From Acidobacteriota bacterium (lineage in GTDB: Bacteria; Acidobacteriota; Terriglobia; Acidiferrales; UBA7541), in NCBI GenBank assembly GCA_003167215.1, contig PMTV01000057.1:1-64000 (forward strand): DNA of 64,000 nucleotides, read 5' to 3'. The translations under genes were made by a program, and so were the position numbers. Position 1 is the stretch's first letter; the number at the start of each line of letters is the position of its first letter. The notes below the pieces were generated by a model. That model searched no databases and had not been told where the DNA came from. It saw only the letters and a program-made list of their open reading frames with translations. Positions 25,121-33,756 of this stretch are shown one piece after another.

Positions 25121-25606
25121 CTACATCTTGTAGCGGCCGAGGTCTTCGTCGTTGAGGTTCTCGAGCCATTTGCGCAGTTCTTCGCTCGAGCTTTTCTCCG
25201 AAATCGCGCTGGCTATCTTGGAATGTTTCAAAACTTCATCGTCCACGAAGATCGGGCAATCGAGCCGAAGCGCGAGTGCCAGCGCATCGCTGGGGCGCGA
25301 GTCCATGGACATGGTTTGGCCGTCGCGCTCCATCCAGATCAGTGCGTAAAACGTATCGTCCTTCAAATCGCAGACCACTACGCGCTGCACGTGCACATTT
25401 AATCCCGTAAGAACATTTTTCAGCAGGTCGTGAGTCATCGGACGCGGAGTCTGCACTTTTTCGATTTCCAGCGCAATCGCGTTTGCTTCGTAAATACCCA
25501 CCCAGATCGGCAGCACGCCGTTACCCGCAGTTTCCTTTAATACCACTACCGGCATATTGGTCACGGGATCCATCATCAGACCTCGTATCTTCACTTCGAG
25601 TTCCAT
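25121..25606 (-). CDS. Bifunctional nuclease family (DUF151) protein
   Basis: A 161-residue protein preceded by GGGAGG. The N-terminal block L-P-I-W-V-G-I-Y-E-A-N-A-I-A and the central S-R-P-S-D-A-L-A-L-A-L-R motif are characteristic of the BFN/DUF151 family, named for reported DNase and RNase activity. It begins 16 bases after the miaB stop and is likely cotranscribed. Confidence 0.85.
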   Translation of the reverse strand: MELEVKIRGLMMDPVTNMPVVVLKETAGNGVLPIWVGIYEANAIALEIEKVQTPRPMTHDLLKNVLTGLNVHVQRVVVCDLKDDTFYALIWMERDGQTMSMDSRPSDALALALRLDCPIFVDDEVLKHSKIASAISEKSSSEELRKWLENLNDEDLGRYKM

Positions 25607-25622
25607 GGTGGCCTCCCGTCGC

Positions 25623-27110
25623 TCACAGCACTTGCTCGCCGACCAAACTGTTCGGTCCGCCGCGCGTCACCTGCACTGAAATGTATTCTCCCAGAAGATC
25701 CTCGCGCGTTGTAGTGAAATTTATCAGCCGGTTGCAGGACGAACGCCCGCCCCACTGTCCGCGCGCGGCATGTCTCGCGTCAACCAGCACTTCAAACGTG
25801 TCACCGACAAGTTTTCCGTTGCGCGCAATCTGAATCTGCCGCTGACGCTCGTTCAAAACCGCGAGGCGCCGGTTCTTTTCCACTTCCGGAACAGCATCCG
25901 GCAGGTCCTTGGCGGAAGTATTGGGCCGCGGCGAATACGTAAACGAATAAATCGCGTCGTACTGGGCCACATCCAGCAGCGTTAGCGATTCTTCGAAGTC
26001 CGCTTCCGTCTCGCCGGGGAATCCCACGATAATGTCGCTGGTAATGCTGATCGGCCGGCTCGCCGCGCGTATCCATTCGATCTTCGCTAGGTATTCTTCC
26101 CGCGTGTAAGTGCGTCGCATCGCGTGCAGGACGCGGTCTGAGCCCGATTGCACCGGTAAGTGCACGTGATCGCAAAGCGCGGGCGTCTCGTCGATCGCTT
26201 CAACGATCCCGCGGTGAAAATCATTCGGATGCGAAGTAGTGAATCGAACGCGTCGAATTCCCTGCACCGCCGCCACGCCGCGCAGCAGATCCACAAAACT
26301 CCACCTGCGCGCCGAGGGATCGCTATAGGAATTCACGGTTTGCCCCAACAACTGAATCTCAGTGTAGCCCGCATCCGCAAGCCGCCCGGCTTCGGCGATT
26401 ACCGCTTCGCTCGATCGGCTGCGCTCCGGCCCACGCGTGTGCGGAACTACGCAGTACGAACAGGAATAGTCGCAACCCTCGATGATCGTGATGTACGCGC
26501 GAATCGGATTATCCCGCCGTGTGATTTCCGTCTCGAAAGTTTCATCCGTATCTAAATCCAAGCCGGTGACGCGCCGCCCGCCCGCTTCAAGCTGCGCCAG
26601 CAGTTCTGGAAGTTTTCGATAACTCGCCGACCCGCAGACCAGACTGACCCACGGCGCGCGCTCGAAGATTTCCTTACCTTCCTGTTGCGCCACGCATCCC
26701 AACACGCCGATGATTTTCCCGTTGGCAACCGTTTTCCAGTCTCCCAGCCTCGCGAAAACTTTTTGCGCCGCTCTCTCCCGTATGCTGCACGTGTTGTAAA
26801 GAACCAAATCCGCTTGCACTGGATTTTCAACCGCACGGTATCCACGGCCCAACAGCACGCCCGAAACTTTTTCCGAATCGTGCGCATTCATCTGGCAGCC
26901 GAATGTCTCTATGTAGAAAGATTTCTTGGAGTCTGAAGGAATTTCCACTAACGAAGGACCAGCATTCGAGTCTAACGCGCGCTTCTGCTCCAGAGAAAAT
27001 TCTTCGGGAGTGGTTGCAGCAAAAGAACCTAAGTGCCCGTGCCTGCCTGCGGGAACGGCCGAGGCGCCGCCTGCAAGCGATTCAATCCCGACATCGAACG
27101 ATCTGCTCAT
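25623..27110 (-). CDS. miaB: tRNA-2-methylthio-N6-dimethylallyladenosine synthase MiaB
   Basis: A 495-residue radical SAM methylthiotransferase. The N-terminal UPF0004 domain has three Cys (F-G-C-Q-M-N, N-T-C-S-I-R, L-G-C-V-A-Q); the radical SAM motif is C-D-Y-S-C-S-Y-C. A C-terminal TRAM domain (LVGDTFEVLVD) ends the protein. It adds a methylthio group to i6A37 of tRNAs. About 60 residues precede the usual family start, which may reflect an over-long call or a real extension. The bifunctional nuclease gene follows. Confidence 0.92.
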   Translation of the reverse strand: MSRSFDVGIESLAGGASAVPAGRHGHLGSFAATTPEEFSLEQKRALDSNAGPSLVEIPSDSKKSFYIETFGCQMNAHDSEKVSGVLLGRGYRAVENPVQADLVLYNTCSIRERAAQKVFARLGDWKTVANGKIIGVLGCVAQQEGKEIFERAPWVSLVCGSASYRKLPELLAQLEAGGRRVTGLDLDTDETFETEITRRDNPIRAYITIIEGCDYSCSYCVVPHTRGPERSRSSEAVIAEAGRLADAGYTEIQLLGQTVNSYSDPSARRWSFVDLLRGVAAVQGIRRVRFTTSHPNDFHRGIVEAIDETPALCDHVHLPVQSGSDRVLHAMRRTYTREEYLAKIEWIRAASRPISITSDIIVGFPGETEADFEESLTLLDVAQYDAIYSFTYSPRPNTSAKDLPDAVPEVEKNRRLAVLNERQRQIQIARNGKLVGDTFEVLVDARHAARGQWGGRSSCNRLINFTTTREDLLGEYISVQVTRGGPNSLVGEQVL

Positions 27111-27309
27111 GAACGAATACAATTCTAACACGGTTGCAGACCGCCATTCGTTTTCGCTCACTCGTCACTGACACTGCCCCTTCACATCGCTCATGAGGTC
27201 GCGCCGCAGAATCTTCTCATAGGGCCGCAGCATGCTGCGCCCGCCACCAACTCTTGGCTTATTCGTTCTCCTCCACGCCGTCCGCCCGCCACCCCGCCGC
27301 GGATTCTGC

Positions 27310-27522
27310 CTATCGCTGCGGCACGCTCATCGAATTGGTAGTCGGTTTCCCGTGCCTGCGGTCGATCATCTCCATAATTCGCTCGGCTGCTCCCATAGCG
27401 GTGACCACAATGCTCTCGCACGCCGGTGCACCAGCACGCCCATCCCAGTTCCAATCCGCCATCCGCGGCGCCGCCAGAATCGCGGTCAATATTGCCAAAA
27501 TCCGTTTGCGTCCTTCGTCCAC
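27310..27522 (-). CDS. Short conserved-type hypothetical protein
   Basis: A 70-residue frame, M-D-E-G-R-K-R-I-L-A-I-L-T-A-I-L-A-A-P-R, then A-E-R-I-M-E-M-I-D-R-R. This is the pattern of a short protein that I have the impression recurs in acidobacterial genomes. The longer overlapping frame (27191-27652) is cysteine/arginine-rich and looks spurious. The function is unknown. Confidence 0.55.
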   Translation of the reverse strand: MDEGRKRILAILTAILAAPRMADWNWDGRAGAPACESIVVTAMGAAERIMEMIDRRHGKPTTNSMSVPQR

Positions 27523-27721
27523 AGACGCATCCTAACATATTCGCCTTTTGTTCGCCTACCTGAATTCGCGACGAATCCCCTGCGGTTTCCCACGACTCCC
27601 CGGGATCAGGAATCAAATCGGCTCTCTCACGTCCGGCAAGTCGAACCCACATTCTGCCGTGTGCAATCGTTTGACCTCGCGGTAATATCGTTTCTCATTT
27701 TTCTGTGTCGTGAAAGGTTCG

Positions 27722-29317
27722 ATGAGCGCTGCCGCTGTAGCTCTTCCTCAGGAAACTTGGCGCCCGAAAGCTAACCCGTGGCTCATCGCGGTCGTCGTGT
27801 CTCTGGCTGCTTTCATGGAAGTACTCGACACCTCGATTGCAAACGTCGCTCTGCCGCACATAGCCGGAAATCTGGGCGCAAGCAACGACCAAAGCACCTG
27901 GGTCCTCACCTCTTATCTGGTCGCCAACGCGATCGTGCTGCCTATTAGCGGGTGGCTCGTGACCATTTTCGGCCGCAAGCGTTTTTTCATGACCTGCCTG
28001 GCGATCTTCACCGTCAGTTCCCTGCTCTGCGGAATCGCGCCGAGCCTTGGTCTGCTTCTTTTCTTTCGCGTCTTGCAGGGCGCGGGCGGCGGTGGCCTCC
28101 AGCCAATGGTGCAGGCGATTCTCGCCGACACCTTTCCGCCTGAGAAGCGCGGACTGGCTTTTTCCTTGTATGGCATTACCGCCGTCTGTGCCCCCGCGAT
28201 CGGACCGACTTTGGGCGGCTGGATGACGGACAGTTACTCCTGGCGCTGGATTTTCTTCATCAACTTGCCCGTTGGCATCATTACGCTGTTTCTTGTCTAT
28301 AAGCTCGTCGAGGACCCGCCGTACTTGAAGCGCGTCAAAAAGGGCGGCATCAAACTCGACTACATCGGCTTTTCGCTGCTGGCGCTGGGAGTAGGTGCTC
28401 TGCAAATCATGCTGGACAAAGGACAGGAGGACGACTGGTTCGGTTCACATTTCATCGTCACTCTCGCGGTGATTATGGTGGTATGCCTGACCTCGCTCGT
28501 TTTCTACGAGTGGTTTCATAAGGACCCCATCGTGGACGTGCGCCTCTTTAAAAATAGAAATTTTGCCACTGCGAACATGATGATGTTCATGGTCGGCGCG
28601 ATGGCCTTCGCCACCACTGTTCTGATGCCGCAGTTCCTACAGAACCTGATGGGCTATACCGCACAGTCGGCGGGTATGGTGTTGTCTGCGGCGGCATTGC
28701 TGCTGCTGGTGGAGTTGCCGATCGTTGGGCGCCTTACTTCAAAATTCCAACTGCGCTACTTGATCGCTTGCGGCTGGTTTATGTTGGCGATCGGCATGTA
28801 CGTTTCCGTGCGTGGATGGGATCAGCAAATGAGTTTCGCGCACGCCACCTGGCTGCGTATCTTTCAATACTTGCCGCTTGGCTTCGTATTTGTTCCGGCG
28901 ACCACCGCCGCCTACATCGGTGTGCAACAGGAAAAGAGTAATGCCGTCGCGGGACTTGTGAATTTCACGCGTAACATCGGCTCCAGCGTGGGAACTTCCG
29001 TGGTGACCACCATCATCGCCCGCCGGTCGCAGTTCCACCAAGTGGCGCTGGCCGACCACATCACGCCGGGCAATCCGCAATTCGAAGCTGCGCTCAATGG
29101 TCTGACGCAACAGCTCACCCATGCAGGACTCAGCATGCACGAAGCGCAGAGGCAAGCTTTCGCTAGGCTTTATGCGGGCGTTCAGGCTCAGGCCGCGACC
29201 TTGTCGTATATCGACACGTATTGGATTCTGGCCATCGGCTGCGCCTGCATGTTCTTCTTTTCATTCGCTCTAGTGAAAAATAACCCGCGTCCCGGAAGCA
29301 ATGTAGCGCTGCATTAG
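27722..29317 (+). CDS. DHA2 family (EmrB/QacA-type) MFS efflux transporter
   Basis: A 531-residue inner-membrane protein with about 14 hydrophobic helices. Motifs are L-D-T-S-I-A-N-V-A-L-P (helix 1), G-W-L-V-T-I-F-G-R-K-R (motif A between helices 2 and 3), and G-G-G-L-Q-P-M-V-Q. A HlyD/EmrA membrane-fusion partner is usually adjacent but is absent here. ATG 27722 has AAAGG upstream. It is probably a drug or solute proton antiporter; the substrate is unknown. Confidence 0.9.
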   Translation: MSAAAVALPQETWRPKANPWLIAVVVSLAAFMEVLDTSIANVALPHIAGNLGASNDQSTWVLTSYLVANAIVLPISGWLVTIFGRKRFFMTCLAIFTVSSLLCGIAPSLGLLLFFRVLQGAGGGGLQPMVQAILADTFPPEKRGLAFSLYGITAVCAPAIGPTLGGWMTDSYSWRWIFFINLPVGIITLFLVYKLVEDPPYLKRVKKGGIKLDYIGFSLLALGVGALQIMLDKGQEDDWFGSHFIVTLAVIMVVCLTSLVFYEWFHKDPIVDVRLFKNRNFATANMMMFMVGAMAFATTVLMPQFLQNLMGYTAQSAGMVLSAAALLLLVELPIVGRLTSKFQLRYLIACGWFMLAIGMYVSVRGWDQQMSFAHATWLRIFQYLPLGFVFVPATTAAYIGVQQEKSNAVAGLVNFTRNIGSSVGTSVVTTIIARRSQFHQVALADHITPGNPQFEAALNGLTQQLTHAGLSMHEAQRQAFARLYAGVQAQAATLSYIDTYWILAIGCACMFFFSFALVKNNPRPGSNVALH

Positions 29318-29374
29318 GGCGCTACCGTTGTGTCCTTTTCGGCATCATCCAAATTTGGCGTCCGGGCGAATCGT

Positions 29375-29403
29375 TTGACCCTCCTGTATGCGTGTGCTAC
29401 GGT
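29375..29403 (+). promoter_or_regulatory. Candidate promoter of the tol-pal locus
   Basis: TTGACC (29375-29380) is followed 17 bases later by TACGGT (29398-29403), 20 bases before the tolQ ATG. The -10 box is only fair, so this is tentative. Confidence 0.4.
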
Positions 29404-29423
29404 TGCAGAGCAAGGTTTTATAA

Positions 29424-30149
29424 ATGTTTTTTCTGGGGGATGTTATTTCTGGTCTGGCGCTGATCATTTTTGCCAGCCCGTTCGCTCTGCTTGAACAAAC
29501 GGGCTGGGTCGCACGCGTGGTCCTGGGCATCCTGCTTGTCCTGTCTCTGTTCTCCTGGGCAATCATCTTTCAAAAATCGCGGCTGTTCGGTCAAATCGAG
29601 CCGCAAACCAAAAGATTCCTTCAGATGTTTCGGGCCGGGCGAGGACTTCCCGATCCCAACACGCTCCGCGTCGGCGCGGGCGGGACTCCGCTTGTCGTTG
29701 TCTATCAAGCAGGCTACCGCGAACTCGAAGCGCAGCTCGGCGGCGGCACTCGTCCCGGAGCTGCTGCCACTCCCACCAAAGTGCGAAACGCCCACGCGGT
29801 CGGAGTCGAGATGCAAGTGGCCGCAGGCGAGGAAGTTCGGCGTCTTGAAAAATGGATGCCTTGGCTCGCAACCACCGGCTCCGTTTCCCCGTTCATCGGA
29901 TTGTTCGGCACCGTGTGGGGCGTAATGGACGCATTCTCGGGATTGGGTGATGCGGGCTCCGCCAGTCTTCGAGCGGTTGCGCCCGGAATCGCTGAAGCTC
30001 TGATCACAACTGCCGCGGGGCTTTTTGCCGCCATCCCCGCGGTCATCGCATACAACTACTACGTCGGGGGCATTCGCGCCCTCGCCAACCGCATGGATAG
30101 CTTTGCTGCAGAATTCGTCGCGAAAATCGAAACTCTATACAGCGCGTAA
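29424..30149 (+). CDS. tolQ: TolQ/ExbB/MotA-type proton channel subunit
   Basis: A 241-residue inner-membrane protein with three hydrophobic helices: one near residue 35 and two after residue 140. The conserved A-T-T-G-S-V-S-P-F-I-G-L-F-G-T-V-W-G-V-M block and T-T-A-A-G-L-F-A-A-I-P-A-V-I-A-Y are TolQ signatures. With TolR it uses proton flow to drive the Tol system. It is first of six genes forming a full tol-pal locus. Confidence 0.9.
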   Translation: MFFLGDVISGLALIIFASPFALLEQTGWVARVVLGILLVLSLFSWAIIFQKSRLFGQIEPQTKRFLQMFRAGRGLPDPNTLRVGAGGTPLVVVYQAGYRELEAQLGGGTRPGAAATPTKVRNAHAVGVEMQVAAGEEVRRLEKWMPWLATTGSVSPFIGLFGTVWGVMDAFSGLGDAGSASLRAVAPGIAEALITTAAGLFAAIPAVIAYNYYVGGIRALANRMDSFAAEFVAKIETLYSA

Positions 30150-30158
30150 AAAACCGCC

Positions 30159-30581
30159 ATGCCTCAGATTCAGCGCGAGACCGGGACTGCACTTTCAGAA
30201 ATCAATATGGTGCCGTTTATCGACGTCGTATTGGTGCTGCTGATTATCTTCATGATCACCGCACCGATTCTGCAGTCGGGCATCGAAGTGGACGTCCCAA
30301 AAACGAAAACGGTGAAAGAACTGACCGAAGTTCGCATGGTCGTCACCATCGACCGGGCGCAGCGCGTCTATCTAAACGACAAAGCCATTAACATCCACGA
30401 TCTCGGCCAGCAGGTAGTTTCGCAATCGCACGACTTGAAGCATCAGGCTGTTTATGTGCGCTGCGATGAAACGGTTCCCTTCGGCAGTTGGGCTACGGTA
30501 GTGGACTCCTTGCGCCAAGCGGGTATCCAGAATATAAGTGTGGTAACCCAGCCGCTCAGCGAGCGTTCGCAGATTCAGTGA
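30159..30581 (+). CDS. tolR: TolR/ExbD-type biopolymer transporter
   Basis: A 140-residue protein with one N-terminal membrane helix. The start S-E-I-N-M-V-P-F-I-D-V-V-L-V-L-L-I-I-F-M-I contains the conserved Asp of the TolR/ExbD proton pathway. The rest is a small periplasmic domain (V-Y-V-R-C-D-E-T-V-P-F-G). It lies 9 bases after tolQ and one base before the TonB-like gene. Confidence 0.9.
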   Translation: MPQIQRETGTALSEINMVPFIDVVLVLLIIFMITAPILQSGIEVDVPKTKTVKELTEVRMVVTIDRAQRVYLNDKAINIHDLGQQVVSQSHDLKHQAVYVRCDETVPFGSWATVVDSLRQAGIQNISVVTQPLSERSQIQ

Positions 30582-30582
30582 A

Positions 30583-31392
30583 ATGGCTTCCATTGCACAA
30601 AATCCGGCTTTCGACAATTGGACGCGGCCGCTCGGCAAGTTCTTTGCCGGGTCGCTGGTATTTCACTTCGCCCTAGCCGCGTTGCTTTTCATTTCCGCAA
30701 CCTATTCGCATCAAGAGGAATCGTGGGGCGGCCCGGGCGGCGCAATTTCTGTCGGCGTGGTTGGCAGCGTTCCGGGGATTCCGATGCCGCGCCCGGAACT
30801 GGCCAGCCCAAATCGCGTGGTGGATGAATCGAAAGGCCTCTACAAATCCGAGCCGCCGCCGAAAACCCCCGAAAAGCAACCGGATGCTACGCCGATTCCA
30901 AAATTTGATCGTCTGAAGCCGCCAAAGTATGTGACGCGTCCCTCCAAAGTCTTGGAAAACAAAGCTCCGCCCCCGCAAAACGCAGTTCCCTACGGTGGAG
31001 GCGGCACGCCGACCGTACCCTACACCTCATTTGCAATGGGTGCCGGAACGGCCACTCAAGGGGGAATCGCCTTTAGCGCCGGCGTGGGCGGTGGAAATTT
31101 CGGGTCGCGTTTTTCATGGTACGTGGAAGCTGTGCAGCGGCGCGTCAGCGGAACATGGCTGCAGTCCACTGTGGACCCTGGGATTCAATACGCTCCGCGA
31201 GCCGTCGCTACGTTCGATATTCTGCGCGACGGCACGGTGACGAATGTGCAAGTGACCAAGTCGAGCGGCAACAGTTCGGTGGATATGTCCGCGGTTCGCG
31301 CGATTCGAGACGCCAGCCCCCTGGACCGTTTGCCCCCGGAATATTCAGGTTCGAAAGTCAGCGTGGAATTTTGGTTTGATTTTAAACGATGA
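30583..31392 (+). CDS. TonB C-terminal/TolA-like energy transducer
   Basis: A 269-residue protein with one membrane helix (LVFHFALAALLFISATY) near residue 30, a proline/lysine-rich periplasmic spacer (E-P-P-P-K-T-P-E-K-Q-P) and a glycine-rich linker. The end (T-V-T-N-V-Q-V-T-K-S-S-G-N-S-S-V-D-M-S-A-V-R-A-I) is a TonB C-terminal domain. Its position between tolR and tolB makes it the TolA equivalent, although the domain class is TonB-like. Confidence 0.85.
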   Translation: MASIAQNPAFDNWTRPLGKFFAGSLVFHFALAALLFISATYSHQEESWGGPGGAISVGVVGSVPGIPMPRPELASPNRVVDESKGLYKSEPPPKTPEKQPDATPIPKFDRLKPPKYVTRPSKVLENKAPPPQNAVPYGGGGTPTVPYTSFAMGAGTATQGGIAFSAGVGGGNFGSRFSWYVEAVQRRVSGTWLQSTVDPGIQYAPRAVATFDILRDGTVTNVQVTKSSGNSSVDMSAVRAIRDASPLDRLPPEYSGSKVSVEFWFDFKR

Positions 31393-31454
31393 TTTGCAGT
31401 GGCAAAAGTACGCAAACGAAAACTGGTCGTTTCGAGAAGAACAAAGAAAACACA

Positions 31455-32789
31455 ATGACGAGAAAAATTGCAATCTCCGTAGCACTCGCAATCGCACTGC
31501 TGCTCTGCGCAGGTTCCGCCTTCGCCCAGGACTGGTTCAAAACCGGCACTGGCCTGGGAGTCTCCAAAGCGCGCCTTGCGGTTCCCGAATTCGGACTTCG
31601 CGCCCCAGCGCCGCCAGCTCTGGAGAAAACATTTCACGACGTGCTGTGGAGCGACCTCGAGTACTGCGGCATCCTCGATCTCGTCAGCCCGAGCTTCTAT
31701 CCAACACAAACGCCGAGCCAGCCGAGCGAATTGAAGTTTGCGGATTGGTCCAACGCCCCCGCCAGCGCATACATGGTTGCTTACGGAAACCTGTCGGTGG
31801 ACAGCACAAACTTGGCCGCCGCTGGATTTCTGTCCGACGTTCACAATCCGACTGCTCCCATCGCGCTGCAGAAAATTTATCGCGGCGCCGCCACCGATGC
31901 CGATGCGCGCCGCCTGGCGCATCAGTTTGCGGACGACATCGTGGCAAAATTGAGCGGCGGTCTGCCCGGCATCGCGCAAACGCAAATTGCTTTCGTCAGC
32001 AGCAAGAGTGGAAATAAAGAAATCTGGGCCATGGATTATGACGGCTCGAACCAGCATCAGGTAACTCACCTGAAGTCCATTTCGCTCACTCCGCGCTGGT
32101 CGCCGGACGCCACCAAAATTGCGTTCACTTGCTACGTTCCCTTTCGCGGGATCACTTCGCCGCAGATTTGCATTTATTCGACAGCCTCGGACCGCCTGAT
32201 TTCCTTTCCCCGCTATCGCGGCTCGAATAGTTCTCCGGCCTATTCTCCCGATGGTTCGCAAATTGCCTTCATGTCCAGCCAGAACGGCGACCCGGAAATT
32301 TACGTCACCGATGCGGGTGGCGGGAATCTCCACCGCATTACTTTCGCTGCCGGCGTCAACACTTCGCCCGCGTGGAATCCGAAGACCGGAAAGCAGATTG
32401 CTTTCGTCAGCGATCGCGGCGGCGATCCGGTTCTCTATCTTGCGAATTCAGACGGCTCGGGCGTCGAAAAACTCGACCTCCCGGACATGGGTTACAGCGT
32501 GGATCCGTCGTGGTCACCAAATGGACAACTGCTGGCTTTCTGCTGGCGACGCCCCAGCGGCAATTTCGACATCTATGTTATGGATGTCATCAGCAAGCAG
32601 TTAGTGGAGCTTACTCGCGATGCCGGCCGGAATGAACGCCCGAGTTGGGCGCCTGACGGAAGGCACATCGTATTCGAGTCCACTCGAAACGGACAACGGC
32701 AGGTTTGGTCCATGCTGGCCGATGGCAGCGAACCGCGTCAGTTGACGTATCAAGGACAGAACGAATCACCGAACTGGTCGCCGCGCTGA
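31455..32789 (+). CDS. tolB: TolB periplasmic beta-propeller protein
   Basis: A 444-residue protein. ATG 31455 begins a signal peptide (ISVALAIALLLCAGSAFA). After an N-terminal TolB domain (DVLWSDLEYCGILDLVS) come PD40/WD40-like repeats, each with a P-D-x-x-x-I-A-F or S-P-D-G-S-Q-I-A-F pattern and D-G-S. TolB binds Pal in the periplasm. The frame upstream to 31389 overlaps tolA and lacks a ribosome site. Confidence 0.92.
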   Translation: MTRKIAISVALAIALLLCAGSAFAQDWFKTGTGLGVSKARLAVPEFGLRAPAPPALEKTFHDVLWSDLEYCGILDLVSPSFYPTQTPSQPSELKFADWSNAPASAYMVAYGNLSVDSTNLAAAGFLSDVHNPTAPIALQKIYRGAATDADARRLAHQFADDIVAKLSGGLPGIAQTQIAFVSSKSGNKEIWAMDYDGSNQHQVTHLKSISLTPRWSPDATKIAFTCYVPFRGITSPQICIYSTASDRLISFPRYRGSNSSPAYSPDGSQIAFMSSQNGDPEIYVTDAGGGNLHRITFAAGVNTSPAWNPKTGKQIAFVSDRGGDPVLYLANSDGSGVEKLDLPDMGYSVDPSWSPNGQLLAFCWRRPSGNFDIYVMDVISKQLVELTRDAGRNERPSWAPDGRHIVFESTRNGQRQVWSMLADGSEPRQLTYQGQNESPNWSPR

Positions 32790-32900
32790 ATCACGGCGAT
32801 AATGCCTTTTCAGTTTCATCGTGATCTGGCACTGAGCGGCAAAAATTATAAAACGACCTCACCTGCTTAGCCCTGGCAGGGACGCCGAAGGAGGCAATAA

Positions 32901-33647
32901 ATGCAGGATCGTTGTCTGAGAAAGCTGGGATTGTTGCTGGGAGTAGTTGCTTTCATCGCTCTTGCAGGCGGTTGCAAGAAGCAGGTTGCAAGCCGGCCGC
33001 CCACACAAGCTGCTCCGCAGCCAACCGCGCAACCCACCGTTACGCTGAATGCTTCGCCGAGCTCGGTGAAGAGCGGCGATACGGTCACGCTGAGCTGGAC
33101 ATCCACGAATGCCACCGACCTCGACATCGAGCCGGGTGTGGGAAAGGTAACGGCGCAAGGCTCCACGCCGGCCAACCCAACGGAATCGACGACCTTCACC
33201 ATCACCGCGACCGGGCCGGGCGGCACCGCAACCGCGGACGCACGCGTCACCGTGGGCGCGGCGCCCGTGGAAGCTCCTTCGTCCGCAAACCAGAGCTTGA
33301 GTGAACTGTTCGAGCAGAACGTGAAGGACGCCTACTTTGACTTCAACAAATCCGATATTCGTGGCGACGCCCGCGCTAACTTGACAAAGACCGCGGAATT
33401 CTTGCGCTCGTATTCGCAGGTCCGCGTGACCATCGAGGGCCATTGCGATGAGCGTGGCTCTACGGAATACAACATTGGCCTCGGTGAACGCCGCGCCCAG
33501 GCTGCCAAGAATTACCTTATTTCGCTCGGCATTTCCGCCGACCGCATGGATACCGTGAGCTGGGGCAAAGAGCGGCCATTCTGCACCGAGCACGATGAAG
33601 CGTGCTGGCAACAGAATCGCCGTGCGCATTTCGTGGCGGGGCATTAA
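32901..33647 (+). CDS. pal: Pal, peptidoglycan-associated lipoprotein with added Ig-like domain
   Basis: A 248-residue lipoprotein with AAGGAGG before the ATG. The lipobox is L-A-G-G-C25. About residues 45-125 form a bacterial Ig-like domain (VTLNASPSSVKSGDTVTLSW) that standard Pal lacks. The OmpA-C domain follows with Y-F-D-F-N-K-S-D, G-H-C-D-E-R-G-S-T-E-Y-N and L-G-E-R-R-A-Q, which binds peptidoglycan. It sits between tolB and cpoB. Confidence 0.9.
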   Translation: MQDRCLRKLGLLLGVVAFIALAGGCKKQVASRPPTQAAPQPTAQPTVTLNASPSSVKSGDTVTLSWTSTNATDLDIEPGVGKVTAQGSTPANPTESTTFTITATGPGGTATADARVTVGAAPVEAPSSANQSLSELFEQNVKDAYFDFNKSDIRGDARANLTKTAEFLRSYSQVRVTIEGHCDERGSTEYNIGLGERRAQAAKNYLISLGISADRMDTVSWGKERPFCTEHDEACWQQNRRAHFVAGH

Positions 33648-33679
33648 ATATTTAGGCAGGCAAACAGCAATCTAAATTC

Positions 33680-33710
33680 CGGGCGGCTCCGGCGTTCCAC
33701 GAGCCGTCCG
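33680..33710 (+). promoter_or_regulatory. Hairpin between pal and cpoB
   Basis: CGGGCGGCTC (33680-33689) and GAGCCGTCCG (33701-33710) can pair in a 10-base stem with one G-T pair around an 11-base loop. No U-run follows, so it is not a plain terminator; it could tune expression of the downstream cpoB. Confidence 0.45.
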
Positions 33711-33756
33711 CGCAATTCAATAGAGAGATTGCAGAGAAACAATAAGGAGGCTTCCC

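Noticed and set aside
27191-27652. Minus-strand frame of 153 codons
   Set aside because: Its cysteine/arginine/glycine-rich composition and overlap with the better 70-aa gene (27310-27522) suggest a shadow.
31185-32333. Minus-strand open frame of 382 codons
   Set aside because: It is antisense to tolA/tolB, whose motifs are unmistakable.
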